Below the pieces are notes generated by a model. That model saw only the letters and a program-made list of their open reading frames with translations, was not told where the DNA came from and ran no database searches. A stretch of 64,000 bases of DNA from an uncultured Bacteroidota bacterium (lineage in GTDB: Bacteria; Bacteroidota; Bacteroidia; Chitinophagales; Chitinophagaceae): the NCBI GenBank assembly GCA_903837525.1, contig CAILUU010000022.1, positions 1 to 64,000 on the forward strand, written 5' to 3'. The first letter of the stretch is position 1; each line of letters begins with the position of its first letter. Made by a program: the position numbers and the translations under genes. Positions 1 through 8,407 of this stretch are shown piece after piece.

Positions 1-3000
1 ATCTGTTGAAGTAGTAACACCAAAGATTGTATTACCCGTAACAGAAACACCACTTTGGTTATTAACTAGAATACCTATTCCTCCAATTTTATTACCTGCT
101 GTGGCAGAACCAATGAGGTTGCCCGATATTACTGTACCAGATTCATTTCCTGTTGGGCCTATAACAGCTATTCCATAATAAGCTGTATTTACTGTGTTAT
201 TATTATAGGTATTATTGGCATTTGCAATTTGTGCTGCAGCTACTATTGTAGTACCAGAGCTACTAATTATTCCTACTAATGTTGTAGTAGGTGCATTACC
301 GGTAATAATACAATTTTTTATCGTGTTATTAGTGGCTCCGTTAGAAACAGATGCGCTTCCTAACCAAACAACAGCACTTGAAGTACCAGTATTAGTATTA
401 GTTATGGTTAAATCTTTACTTGTGGAGCCATTATTACTTCCATCAATAATTACATAATCGGCACCATTTAATTTAAAAATTGATGAAGAGGAAGAACCAC
501 TAATAGTTGCAGTTACTGTTGCTGCTGGTTTAATGGTTATGGTATTAGTACCACTTGCACCCGTAATTGCATTGATGGTTAATGGGAAAGTTTCAGAAGC
601 TGAAGTATAGTCGCTTTGTAAAGCAAAAATTACAGCACCCGAAACACCACGTGAGTTTAAATCTGCAATTGCAGTAGTTAATTTAGTAAATGCAGAACCA
701 TTTTCTGTTTGGCTTGCACCAACTGCATAAGTACCACTCATGGCACCTAATATAGTTTTGTTACCACTTGGTGCGCTAACTGTTGGTGTTTGTAAAGTTC
801 CTACAGTTAAATCAATACATTCTCCATCAATTAAATTAGCACTAGTTGCAGCACTAGCCACATCGTAGGCTAACCAAAAATAGTTATTACCCTCAACCAA
901 TGTCTGACTTCCTGTTACAGTAAAATTAGCAACTGTTGGTGTTGTAGCACCAAATAGAGAACTTGTTCCAAATGTTGTTGAAGCACCTGTATAATACACT
1001 TTTGCAGTTGTACCATTTGCATTGATATCTGCTATAGCAGTTGTACCATTTGCATTGAGTGTAAGACTAGTTAATGATAAAGGACTGGTAGCTCCTGTTG
1101 TTACTATTTGTACCCTTATGATACTTTGGTTTGTTGCTCCAGCATAAGCAAAACCAGTAACTTGCTCTGTTGTAGAAGATGTATAAGACATTGGAACAGC
1201 AATTGTAAAAGTTCCTTCATCTGCACCCACATCAGGTGTAGTAACATTCCTGGTATCAGCATCATAGTCATCTGTAATACTAATAGGTGAACTTATTGGC
1301 GTTCCTCCACTCTCTATTTGTGTAGGAGTAGTTGTATTTATATGCAAAAAATCAACACTTGAAGCTGTTGTGCTTATAAACGTTGGGTTTTCTGTAAAAG
1401 AAGCAGTCGCTCTAGCGCCTACTCTTGTTGAGAAAGCAGCCATAGTTACATCTGAATTAGTACCATCAAAATAAAGGGTACTTCCATAATATAAATTATT
1501 GCTAGAACTGGTTGAAAAATTAGCTAAATCGGTTGCAGCACTTCTTCTTAATGCACTTGTTTTACCTAGACCTTTTGCAGTACAAGTATTTGCAATAATA
1601 TTATTTTTCAATAATAAACTAGCTGTGGTTCCAGTTCCACTATAGGTATGAAAAATTCCGCTTGAAGCAAAATCAGTCGCTGAAGATGTACCTGCTAAGT
1701 ATATAGTATTATAAAACAAATTAATAGAAGAAGTTAAAGATGCACTAGTAATATTAATACCTCTTACTGCATCAATAGTGGTATTGTTACTTGCAGGAGC
1801 AGTTAAATTACCAATTAGGTTGTTATATACATTTAAATTAGTACCACTACCACTTATGGTTAAACCTGCAACTAAAGAAGTTGTAGCTGTTGTTGATAAA
1901 TCTGAAATTTTATTCTTATAGATATTTATGGATGCCGATGTATTTGAAGTTGCTAGACCTGTAACACTGCCTCCTGTACCAGAAGAAACTAAACCAGTAA
2001 CTGTATTAGAACTAATATTTAATAAAGTTGGAACAGTACCTGAAGCGCCGGCTAAAATTCCAACGATAGATCCTGTACCTGTAATATTTGTAATGGTATT
2101 ATTTGATATGCTGTTTGTACCTGAACCAAAATAAGGGTCAAAAATCATCCCTAATATAGATGTCGATCCAGTTGACCAATTGCTCAAAGTATTACCAGTT
2201 ACAATATGTGTCGCACCAGTTCCACCATCATCAAGTCGCAATCCGTAAAATGCCGTCGATGCACCCGGAAGGGTAAGGTTTGAAAAGTTGTTGTTGGTAA
2301 CCGTTATTGTTGATCCAACATTTGTACTTCCAAAATCATATAATGCTTCAAACTCTCCTATACTAGTTGCTCTTGTTAATTGTGTAACAATCGAGTTGTT
2401 GTTTAATGTCTTAGTTCCATTGGCAGGGGCCGTGTAACTGTAGCTAATTAACCTAGTTGTTCCCGTTGCATTAAGGGTTAGATTGGTTAAGGTGTTATTA
2501 CTCAAATTCAGAGTTAGTGGAGTACCTGATACATGAATAAGAGTCATAGCACTAGTACCTGTTACTGAATGAACAATCCCTCTAATATCATTAGTCTGAA
2601 CCGAAGTTGCACAAGTAGATGCTCCACCCGAACAGTTCACTCCCAATACAGCACCAGAAGTGGCTGCACTAAAAGTAATGGCATTACCACTTGCATCACC
2701 AATAGCGTTGTTGTTCATGGTAATCGAAGTAACAACAGATCCTGTATTTGATACACCTGTAAATCCACCTGAAGTTGCTGTTGAAGTACATCCTCTTATA
2801 ATATTATTACTAATACTTAAAGTACCAACTGCTTCAGAGTTAACAATTCCAGCTATTGTTGTAGATGAACTTGCTCCTCCCATTGATGAATTAAGAATTG
2901 TATTGTTGTTAATATTTAAAGTAGAAGTAGCCGCTACTGTACCTGACGTACGAATATGTTCTAAAGTACCTGACGTAAAATTATCTGTAATTGTAATGGT

Positions 3001-3957
3001 GTTATTAGTTATGTTGGTTGTTCCAACAAGTGTTGCAGCAGTTGAGTAATCTTTAAAAATACCACGAAGAGTTACTGTCGTACCCGAAATAGTTGCACTA
3101 GTAAGTGAATTAAAGGATACATTTTCTCCAACCTGATGATTCAAAAAGATACAATAGGAAGAACCTGAATTACCTATAGGATTATTAAGTGCTGCTGCTC
3201 CACCCCAATTGGTAATCGTATTACCAGTTCCTGCAGCTGAGCCTCCAATATCGTTACCGATATCTTGATTGGCAGTTGTTGCTGTACCAATAAATGCAAT
3301 ACCCATATTTACATTAGTAATAATATTATTGTAAACTTTATTACCACTTGCTGGACCCGTAGTATTGTTGGTAACACTTTCTGTTGTACCCCAAGCTGCT
3401 GTTGCACTGTGCGCATTATTACTATAAATACCCCAAGTATTTAAATTGGTTTTTACAAGTGTAATGGTATTGTTTTGAATGGTGTTATTTTGAGCTCCAT
3501 TAGTAACAGAGGCATGAAGTAAAGCCACTCCAATTTCTCTTTGCAAAACTGCCGTACCCGCCGATTCAGTCATTGCAAAATCCTGTATGGTAACCCAATC
3601 CGCACCTCTAAGAGCGAAAAAAGCATCAAAAAAGGTAGTAGTAGACACTCCACTTCCACCTGTTATAATACTATTGGCTGCACCATTCCCTTGAATCGTA
3701 ATGGTATTTACTGAAGTACCTTGTGCTGTAATTACATAACCAGCCGCAGGCACAGCTTCAGTTCCCGTTGGGCAAGTTATAACAACAGCAGATGTAATTG
3801 TGGCAGCATTCAATGCTGTAATTGCATCTGCTAAACTTGTATAGGTTGCAGCAAGACCTGACCCACTGTTTGTAGTAACTGCAAATTGTGCCTTTGCCCC
3901 CAAAGTACCTAACACAAATAAAACGCCCACTAATAGTTTAGTAATTAATTTATTCAT
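1..3957 (-). CDS. Large secreted right-handed beta-helix / adhesin-like protein (partial, runs off the left edge)
   Basis: Minus-strand ORF starting at ATG 3957 with signal peptide MNKLITKLLVGVLFVLGTLGAKAQ. Read in frame; no TTA/CTA/TCA triplet seen in register 1 mod 3 down to base 1. Many NNTI/NNTIT beta-helix turns. Segment LTLNANGTT..AKVYYTG..F.VTGSQTLVEGNNYFWLAYDV resembles the N-terminal domain associated with BNR-repeat neuraminidases. Absent from the ORF track because it has no stop in the window. Confidence 0.85.
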   Translation of the reverse strand, partial: MNKLITKLLVGVLFVLGTLGAKAQFAVTTNSGSGLAATYTSLADAITALNAATITSAVVITCPTGTEAVPAAGYVITAQGTSVNTITIQGNGAANSIITGGSGVSTTTFFDAFFALRGADWVTIQDFAMTESAGTAVLQREIGVALLHASVTNGAQNNTIQNNTITLVKTNLNTWGIYSNNAHSATAAWGTTESVTNNTTGPASGNKVYNNIITNVNMGIAFIGTATTANQDIGNDIGGSAAGTGNTITNWGGAAALNNPIGNSGSSYCIFLNHQVGENVSFNSLTSATISGTTVTLRGIFKDYSTAATLVGTTNITNNTITITDNFTSGTLEHIRTSGTVAATSTLNINNNTILNSSMGGASSSTTIAGIVNSEAVGTLSISNNIIRGCTSTATSGGFTGVSNTGSVVTSITMNNNAIGDASGNAITFSAATSGAVLGVNCSGGASTCATSVQTNDIRGIVHSVTGTSAMTLIHVSGTPLTLNLSNNTLTNLTLNATGTTRLISYSYTAPANGTKTLNNNSIVTQLTRATSIGEFEALYDFGSTNVGSTITVTNNNFSNLTLPGASTAFYGLRLDDGGTGATHIVTGNTLSNWSTGSTSILGMIFDPYFGSGTNSISNNTITNITGTGSIVGILAGASGTVPTLLNISSNTVTGLVSSGTGGSVTGLATSNTSASINIYKNKISDLSTTATTSLVAGLTISGSGTNLNVYNNLIGNLTAPASNNTTIDAVRGINITSASLTSSINLFYNTIYLAGTSSATDFASSGIFHTYSGTGTTASLLLKNNIIANTCTAKGLGKTSALRRSAATDLANFSTSSSNNLYYGSTLYFDGTNSDVTMAAFSTRVGARATASFTENPTFISTTASSVDFLHINTTTPTQIESGGTPISSPISITDDYDADTRNVTTPDVGADEGTFTIAVPMSYTSSTTEQVTGFAYAGATNQSIIRVQIVTTGATSPLSLTSLTLNANGTTAIADINANGTTAKVYYTGASTTFGTSSLFGATTPTVANFTVTGSQTLVEGNNYFWLAYDVASAATSANLIDGECIDLTVGTLQTPTVSAPSGNKTILGAMSGTYAVGASQTENGSAFTKLTTAIADLNSRGVSGAVIFALQSDYTSASETFPLTINAITGASGTNTITIKPAATVTATISGSSSSSIFKLNGADYVIIDGSNNGSTSKDLTITNTNTGTSSAVVWLGSASVSNGATNNTIKNCIITGNAPTTTLVGIISSSGTTIVAAAQIANANNTYNNNTVNTAYYGIAVIGPTGNESGTVISGNLIGSATAGNKIGGIGILVNNQSGVSVTGNTIFGVTTSTD

Positions 3958-4307
3958 AAAATTGTTTTTTGTATTTTTTGTAGAAATAGCTGTAGAAAAA
4001 ATCATAAAAATTGTATTTTTTTATAAAATGAATAGCTGCTTGTTTTATTTAAAATTTTGTTTAGTTCTTGTCAATTAGATAGTTTAGTACGGTTAATTGG
4101 TTTTTATATTTATTAAAATTTTAGTTATCATTTTTATTTTTTAATCAACAAAAAAAATACATACAACAAGCGTAAAAACTTACCGTATGGGTATTATAAT
4201 AGTTCTTAAGTTTTGTATTTTAGGCATGTTGAATTTTTTTTGGACGCTGAAAATAAGTATAAATTAATAAATGATTAAAAAAATGTTATAAAATTGTTAA
4301 GTTATTT

Positions 4308-4353
4308 ATACACATTAAAAATAAATCTTATAAAATTTATTTTTAATGTGTAT
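4308..4353. repeat. Perfect 19-bp inverted repeat with 8-nt spacer
   Basis: ATACACATTAAAAATAAAT-cttataaa-ATTTATTTTTAATGTGTAT. Confidence 0.9.
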
Positions 4354-4434
4354 GTGAGGTAGCGGTAAAACAAAAGGCACTAAGAGTTTTTAGATATTTG
4401 CTTATCGGTTGGTGGAGTCAACTGCCGATAAAAC

Positions 4435-4466
4435 AAAAAAAATCCCCACACTGAGTGCAGGGATTT
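4435..4466 (-). terminator. Rho-independent terminator of the 4501..4851 lipoprotein gene
   Basis: Minus strand AAATCCC-TGCAC-TCA-GTGTG-GGGATTT followed by a T-run. Confidence 0.8.
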
Positions 4467-4500
4467 AATATGGTATGTAGTTATTACACTACACTAAAAT

Positions 4501-4851
4501 TTAGTTTTTCTTAAGTGCTTCTTTCATTTTATCAACAGCACCTTCCATTTTAGCTTTCATTTTCTCAGTACTAGCTTTCATTTTATCAACAGCACCTTCC
4601 ATTTTAGCTTTCATTGAATCAATCATTGGAGATGCAGTAGCAGCTTTAATTTTATCAACAGCACCTTCCATTTTAGCTTTCATTGAATCAATCATTGGAG
4701 ATGCAGTAGCAGCTTTAATAGAATCAGCTACAAATTCAGCTCTTACAGAATCAGCAGTTGCTTTATCAGCGGCTTCTTTTTTAGCAGCTTCTTCGTTGTT
4801 ACAAGCTGTTAATAAACCAGCTACAGCAATAATTGCAAATAATTTTTTCAT
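4501..4851 (-). CDS. Small repeat-containing lipoprotein
   Basis: MKKLFAIIAVAGLLTACNNEE lipobox; two 23-aa repeats IKAATASPMIDSMKAKMEGAVDK plus a partial third; terminator downstream. Confidence 0.8.
   Translation of the reverse strand: MKKLFAIIAVAGLLTACNNEEAAKKEAADKATADSVRAEFVADSIKAATASPMIDSMKAKMEGAVDKIKAATASPMIDSMKAKMEGAVDKMKASTEKMKAKMEGAVDKMKEALKKN
4582..4719 (-). repeat. 69-bp in-frame tandem repeat (2 copies) inside the lipoprotein gene
   Basis: TTTATCAACAGCACC... starts at 4582 and again at 4651 (period 69 bp); partial copy at 4528..4560. Confidence 0.85.
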
Positions 4852-4923
4852 TTTAATTGTTTTAGTTTTTTTAATTGGGGATAAAAGTAGGGAGTTTGTT
4901 TTATATGGGCAATTGTTTTTGTG

Positions 4924-5002
4924 AAGGGTTGAAGGGTTTAGGGGTTTAGGGGTTTAGAGGGTTTAGAGGGTTTAGGGGTTTATAAGGTTTAGTGATTTAG
5001 GG
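4924..5002. repeat. Degenerate GGGTTTAG-type tandem repeat
   Basis: gaagggtttaggggtttaggggtttagagggtttagagggtttaggggttt... Confidence 0.85.
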
Positions 5003-5025
5003 TTACCTTGTACCGCTCAATATTT

Positions 5026-5137
5026 GCCAACTGCCAACTGCCAACTGCCAACTGCCAACTGCCAACTGCCAACTGCCAACTGCCAACTGCCAACTGCCAA
5101 CTGCCAACTGCCAACTGCCAACTGCTTACTGCTTACT
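5026..5137. repeat. Heptamer microsatellite (GCCAACT)14 + (GCTTACT)2
   Basis: 14 perfect 7-bp units 5026..5123, then two GCTTACT variants to 5137, overlapping the der stop codon (5133..5135). Confidence 0.95.
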
Positions 5138-6446
5138 TCTTTCTAAAAAATATACGAATGGGCACACCCTTTAAATTAAAGTGTTCTCTTAACTGATTTT
5201 CGAGGTAGTTTTTATACGGTGTTTTAATATCATCGGGGTAATTACAGAAAAATGCAAAGGTTGGTGTATGTACCGGTAACTGTGTTATGTATTTAATTTT
5301 TACTTGGTTGCCACGCACCACTGGGGGATGATAGGATTCAATTGCTTTTAATAAAATATCGTTTAGTTTGCTTGTAGGTATTTTTTGCACTCTATTCTCG
5401 TACACCTGCAAGGCTGCTTCTATACTTTGAAAAATACGTTGCTTTTCGGTTACCGAAATAAATACAATGGGCACATCATTAAAGGGTGCCAAGCGTTGCT
5501 TTAATTCTTTTTCGTAATCTTTTGCGGTATTCGTTTTTTTATCTTCTATTAAATCCCATTTATTTACCAATACGACTAACCCTTTGCCTTTTTTTTCTGC
5601 AAGGGAATAAATAGCTAAATCTTGTGCGGTAATGCCTTTACCAGCATCTATCAATAGCATACAAACATCTGCCTCGTCCAAGGCTTTTATAGCACGTATT
5701 ACGCTATAAAATTCAAGGTCTTCATTTACTTTATTTTTACGCCTAATACCTGCGGTATCTATCAACACAAAATCTTTATTGTATAAATTGTAACGGGTAT
5801 GTATGGTATCTCTTGTGGTGCCGGCTATGTTACTTACAATAGTTCTCTCCTGCCCTATTAAGGCATTTAGTAAAGATGATTTACCTACATTTGGTTGACC
5901 AATAATGGCAAACTTTGGGAGTCCTGCTAATTCATCATTAACAGAATCATCTTCCTTCATACTATCTGTAATGGCATCTAAAATTTCGCCAGTACCACTG
6001 CCACTAATACTCGAAACAAAAAAGATATGTTCAAACCCAAGGCTATAAAATTCGCTTGCTTCTAACAAGCGCTCATGATTATCTACTTTATTTACTACTA
6101 AAAAAACGGGCTTTGTGCTTCTACGCAACATGTGAGCCATATTTTCATCTAACTCAATGATACCAGTAGCAGCATCTACCATAAAAATTATGGCATTGGC
6201 TTCTTCAATGGCAATCATTACTTGCTTTGCAATTTCTTTTTCAAACACATCATCGCTACCGCTTACAAAGCCGCCTGTATCAATTACATTAAATTGCTTA
6301 CCTGCCCAATCGGCTACGCCGTATTGCCTATCTCTGGTTACACCACTTACATCATCTACAATGGCTTTGCGTTGCTCTAGCAAACGATTAAAGAATGTGC
6401 TTTTGCCCACATTTGGCCTACCTGTTATTGCTACTGTAAAACTCAT
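5133..6446 (-). CDS. der: Ribosome biogenesis GTPase Der (EngA)
   Basis: Two GTPase domains ([18 protein letters not shown]) and C-terminal KH-like region ending [11 protein letters not shown]. Confidence 0.95.
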   Translation of the reverse strand: MSFTVAITGRPNVGKSTFFNRLLEQRKAIVDDVSGVTRDRQYGVADWAGKQFNVIDTGGFVSGSDDVFEKEIAKQVMIAIEEANAIIFMVDAATGIIELDENMAHMLRRSTKPVFLVVNKVDNHERLLEASEFYSLGFEHIFFVSSISGSGTGEILDAITDSMKEDDSVNDELAGLPKFAIIGQPNVGKSSLLNALIGQERTIVSNIAGTTRDTIHTRYNLYNKDFVLIDTAGIRRKNKVNEDLEFYSVIRAIKALDEADVCMLLIDAGKGITAQDLAIYSLAEKKGKGLVVLVNKWDLIEDKKTNTAKDYEKELKQRLAPFNDVPIVFISVTEKQRIFQSIEAALQVYENRVQKIPTSKLNDILLKAIESYHPPVVRGNQVKIKYITQLPVHTPTFAFFCNYPDDIKTPYKNYLENQLREHFNLKGVPIRIFFRKK

Positions 6447-6451
6447 GGTGC

Positions 6452-6486
6452 AGTTGGCGGTTGGCAGTTTGCAGTTGGCAGTCTGT
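6452..6486. repeat. Heptamer repeats AGTTGGC/GGTTGGC/AGTTTGC (reverse orientation)
   Basis: AGTTGGC GGTTGGC AGTTTGC AGTTGGC AGTCTGT, starting 6 bp before the der ATG. Confidence 0.85.
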
Positions 6487-6530
6487 GTTAGAAGATACCC
6501 TTACAATTTAACTATCTAACCTATTTTATT

Positions 6531-6893
6531 TTATAAATATTTTTCTGGGTTGCTTATAATTGAACCTAACATTCTTCCAATTTCGGCAACCTTATCACTA
6601 AATTCTTTAAACTGAACCTGGGAGATATATTTACAACTAAATGCAAACATTATCCACACTTCTGTTTCGGTATTTTCTGCATCACAATCTGTAAGCTTAC
6701 TTACGAAATGTGCAGGATATTTTCTTCTTCGATATGCTTCGCCAAAATTTGCACAAACCGACCTTGAACTTCTTCTTATTTGATCTGTTAAACTAAATTT
6801 TTCTTCGGGTGGAAATGATTTACTTAGTTCAAAAATTTCCATTGATAATTTATATGCTTTTCTAAAAACTTCTAAATCTTTATAGCTTCCCAT
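6531..6893 (-). CDS. Four-helix bundle protein (23S rRNA intervening-sequence protein / S23 family)
   Basis: MGSYKDLEVFRKAYKLSMEIFELSKSFPPEEKFSLTDQIRRSSRSVCANFGEAYRRR is the family signature. Confidence 0.9.
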   Translation of the reverse strand: MGSYKDLEVFRKAYKLSMEIFELSKSFPPEEKFSLTDQIRRSSRSVCANFGEAYRRRKYPAHFVSKLTDCDAENTETEVWIMFAFSCKYISQVQFKEFSDKVAEIGRMLGSIISNPEKYL

Positions 6894-6965
6894 TTTTTAA
6901 AAATTGGCAATTTACAAACTGCATATTTTGATTGTTAAATAGTAACTTTATCTCGCAAAAAATTT

Positions 6966-6994
6966 GCCCACTGCCCACTGCCCACTGCCCAACT
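6966..6994. repeat. Heptamer repeats (GCCCACT)3 + GCCCAACT
   Basis: gcccactgcccactgcccactgcccaact, overlapping the era stop codon (6993..6995). Confidence 0.9.
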
Positions 6995-7859
6995 AATACC
7001 CATACTCCCTTAGCTGCATTTCGTTATCTCTCCATTTTGGCCTAACTTTTACAAACAATTCTAAAAATACTTTACTACCTAAAAATGTTTCTATATCTTT
7101 TCTTGCCTCTGTTCCTATTTTTTTTATCATACTGCCGCCATTACCTAAAATAATACCTTTTTGTGTTTCTCGTTGTACAATTATTTCGGCACGTATTTTT
7201 ATGAGGGTTAATTTTTCTTTAAACTCTTGTACAACAACGGTAGTGTGGTAGGGTATTTCATCGCCAAAAAATTGGAATATTTTTTCTCGTACCATTTCAC
7301 CTACAAAAAATTTTGTAGGCATATCACTTAGGTCGTCTCCTTCGTAAAAAGGTTGCCCTTCGGGTAATAGTTTTAGAATGTTTTTTAGCAAAAAATCTAA
7401 GCCATTTTTTTTAAGGGCCGATAAAATGGTAATGTCTTTACAATACGGTTGTTTTCTATAAAAATCTACTACTAAATTTTGTTGCTCTTCGCTTACCTTA
7501 TCGGCTTTATTTAATACCACAATTGCTGGTACTTTTAATTTTAAGGCCGAAAATATTTGATGACTTTCTTCTGGGGCTTCGTTAATATCGGTAATGAGTA
7601 AGGCCACATCTGCATCTTCTAAACTGCCTTTTACGGCTTGCATCATTTTTTCGTGCAATTTGTATTTAGGTTCAATAATGCCTGGAGTATCGCTAAAAAT
7701 TATTTGATACTCCTTGGTAGATAAAATGCCTTTTATACGATGCCTTGTGGTTTGTACCTTATGAGATACAATAGCTAATTTTTCGCCTACTAATGCATTT
7801 AGGAGAGTGCTTTTGCCAGCGTTTGGCTTACCGAATATGTTTACAAAACCTGATTTCAT
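6993..7859 (-). CDS. era: GTPase Era
   Basis: GKPNAGKSTLLNALVGEKLAIVSHKVQTTRHRIKG and KH-domain C-terminus. Confidence 0.95.
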   Translation of the reverse strand: MKSGFVNIFGKPNAGKSTLLNALVGEKLAIVSHKVQTTRHRIKGILSTKEYQIIFSDTPGIIEPKYKLHEKMMQAVKGSLEDADVALLITDINEAPEESHQIFSALKLKVPAIVVLNKADKVSEEQQNLVVDFYRKQPYCKDITILSALKKNGLDFLLKNILKLLPEGQPFYEGDDLSDMPTKFFVGEMVREKIFQFFGDEIPYHTTVVVQEFKEKLTLIKIRAEIIVQRETQKGIILGNGGSMIKKIGTEARKDIETFLGSKVFLELFVKVRPKWRDNEMQLREYGY

Positions 7860-7986
7860 TTATTGTGATAGTAGTTTATATACGTTAGATTACCACAACA
7901 AGCTTAAAGAATGGAGGAGATAATCTTTATTCAAAAAAGTATTGAATAAAAAATTTAAAGGCTCAATTGTGAGCCTTTAAATTGTG

Positions 7987-8058
<72 letters not shown>

Positions 8059-8224
8059 ATGCAAAGGTAATGCTTTACAAAGTAGTTGCCAAATAATAAC
8101 TACTTTATCCCCTATTTATTATTTAAAAGCTAAGCTGGCAGTAGGTTTTATTAACCCTTTTTTATGGGGCCTCCGTCTTTTGCTGATGATTTTTTTTAGT
8201 TTACAAGTAAAGTAACAAATAGTT

Positions 8225-8232
8225 TATCTTTG
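8225..8232 (+). promoter_or_regulatory. Candidate Bacteroidetes -7 promoter element (TAnnTTTG)
   Basis: TATCTTTG about 28 nt upstream of the riboswitch aptamer; no convincing -33 box. Confidence 0.45.
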
Positions 8233-8257
8233 TTGCATCAAGTTATAAAATAATCGC

Positions 8258-8342
8258 AAAATTTCCGGGGTGCTTAATTAATTAAAAGCTGAGATTAAAC
8301 CCGTTAAACCTGAACAGGATAATGCCTGCGGAGGGAGAAATG
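8258..8342 (+). promoter_or_regulatory. TPP (THI-element) riboswitch
   Basis: CGGGGTGC...GCTGAGAT...ACCCGTTAAACCTGAACAGGATAATGCCTGCGGAGGGA carries the THI-box consensus; P1 ATTTC/GAAAT. Confidence 0.95.
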
Positions 8343-8407
8343 AATAGAGTTGGACCTTATATTTTGGTTACTTACACAACCGAAATTTTGCACAAAAATT
8401 TATTGTA

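Noticed and set aside
215-3049. Plus-strand ORFs 215..457, 1108..1290, 1928..2134, 2569..2751, 2660..3049
   Set aside because: Shadow ORFs antisense to the long open minus-strand beta-helix gene; low-complexity V/L/P/T or C/S/N-rich translations without family features.
4924-5002. Telomere-like GGGTTTAG repeat as a chromosome end
   Set aside because: Internal to a contiguous gene-dense sequence and degenerate; treated as a microsatellite.
5026-5137. Possible CRISPR array
   Set aside because: Pure 7-bp tandem repeat with no spacers, no 20-40 bp repeats and no cas genes.
5008-5196. [27 protein letters not shown]...
   Set aside because: Translation of the GCCAACT heptamer array; spurious, and overlaps the 3' end of der.
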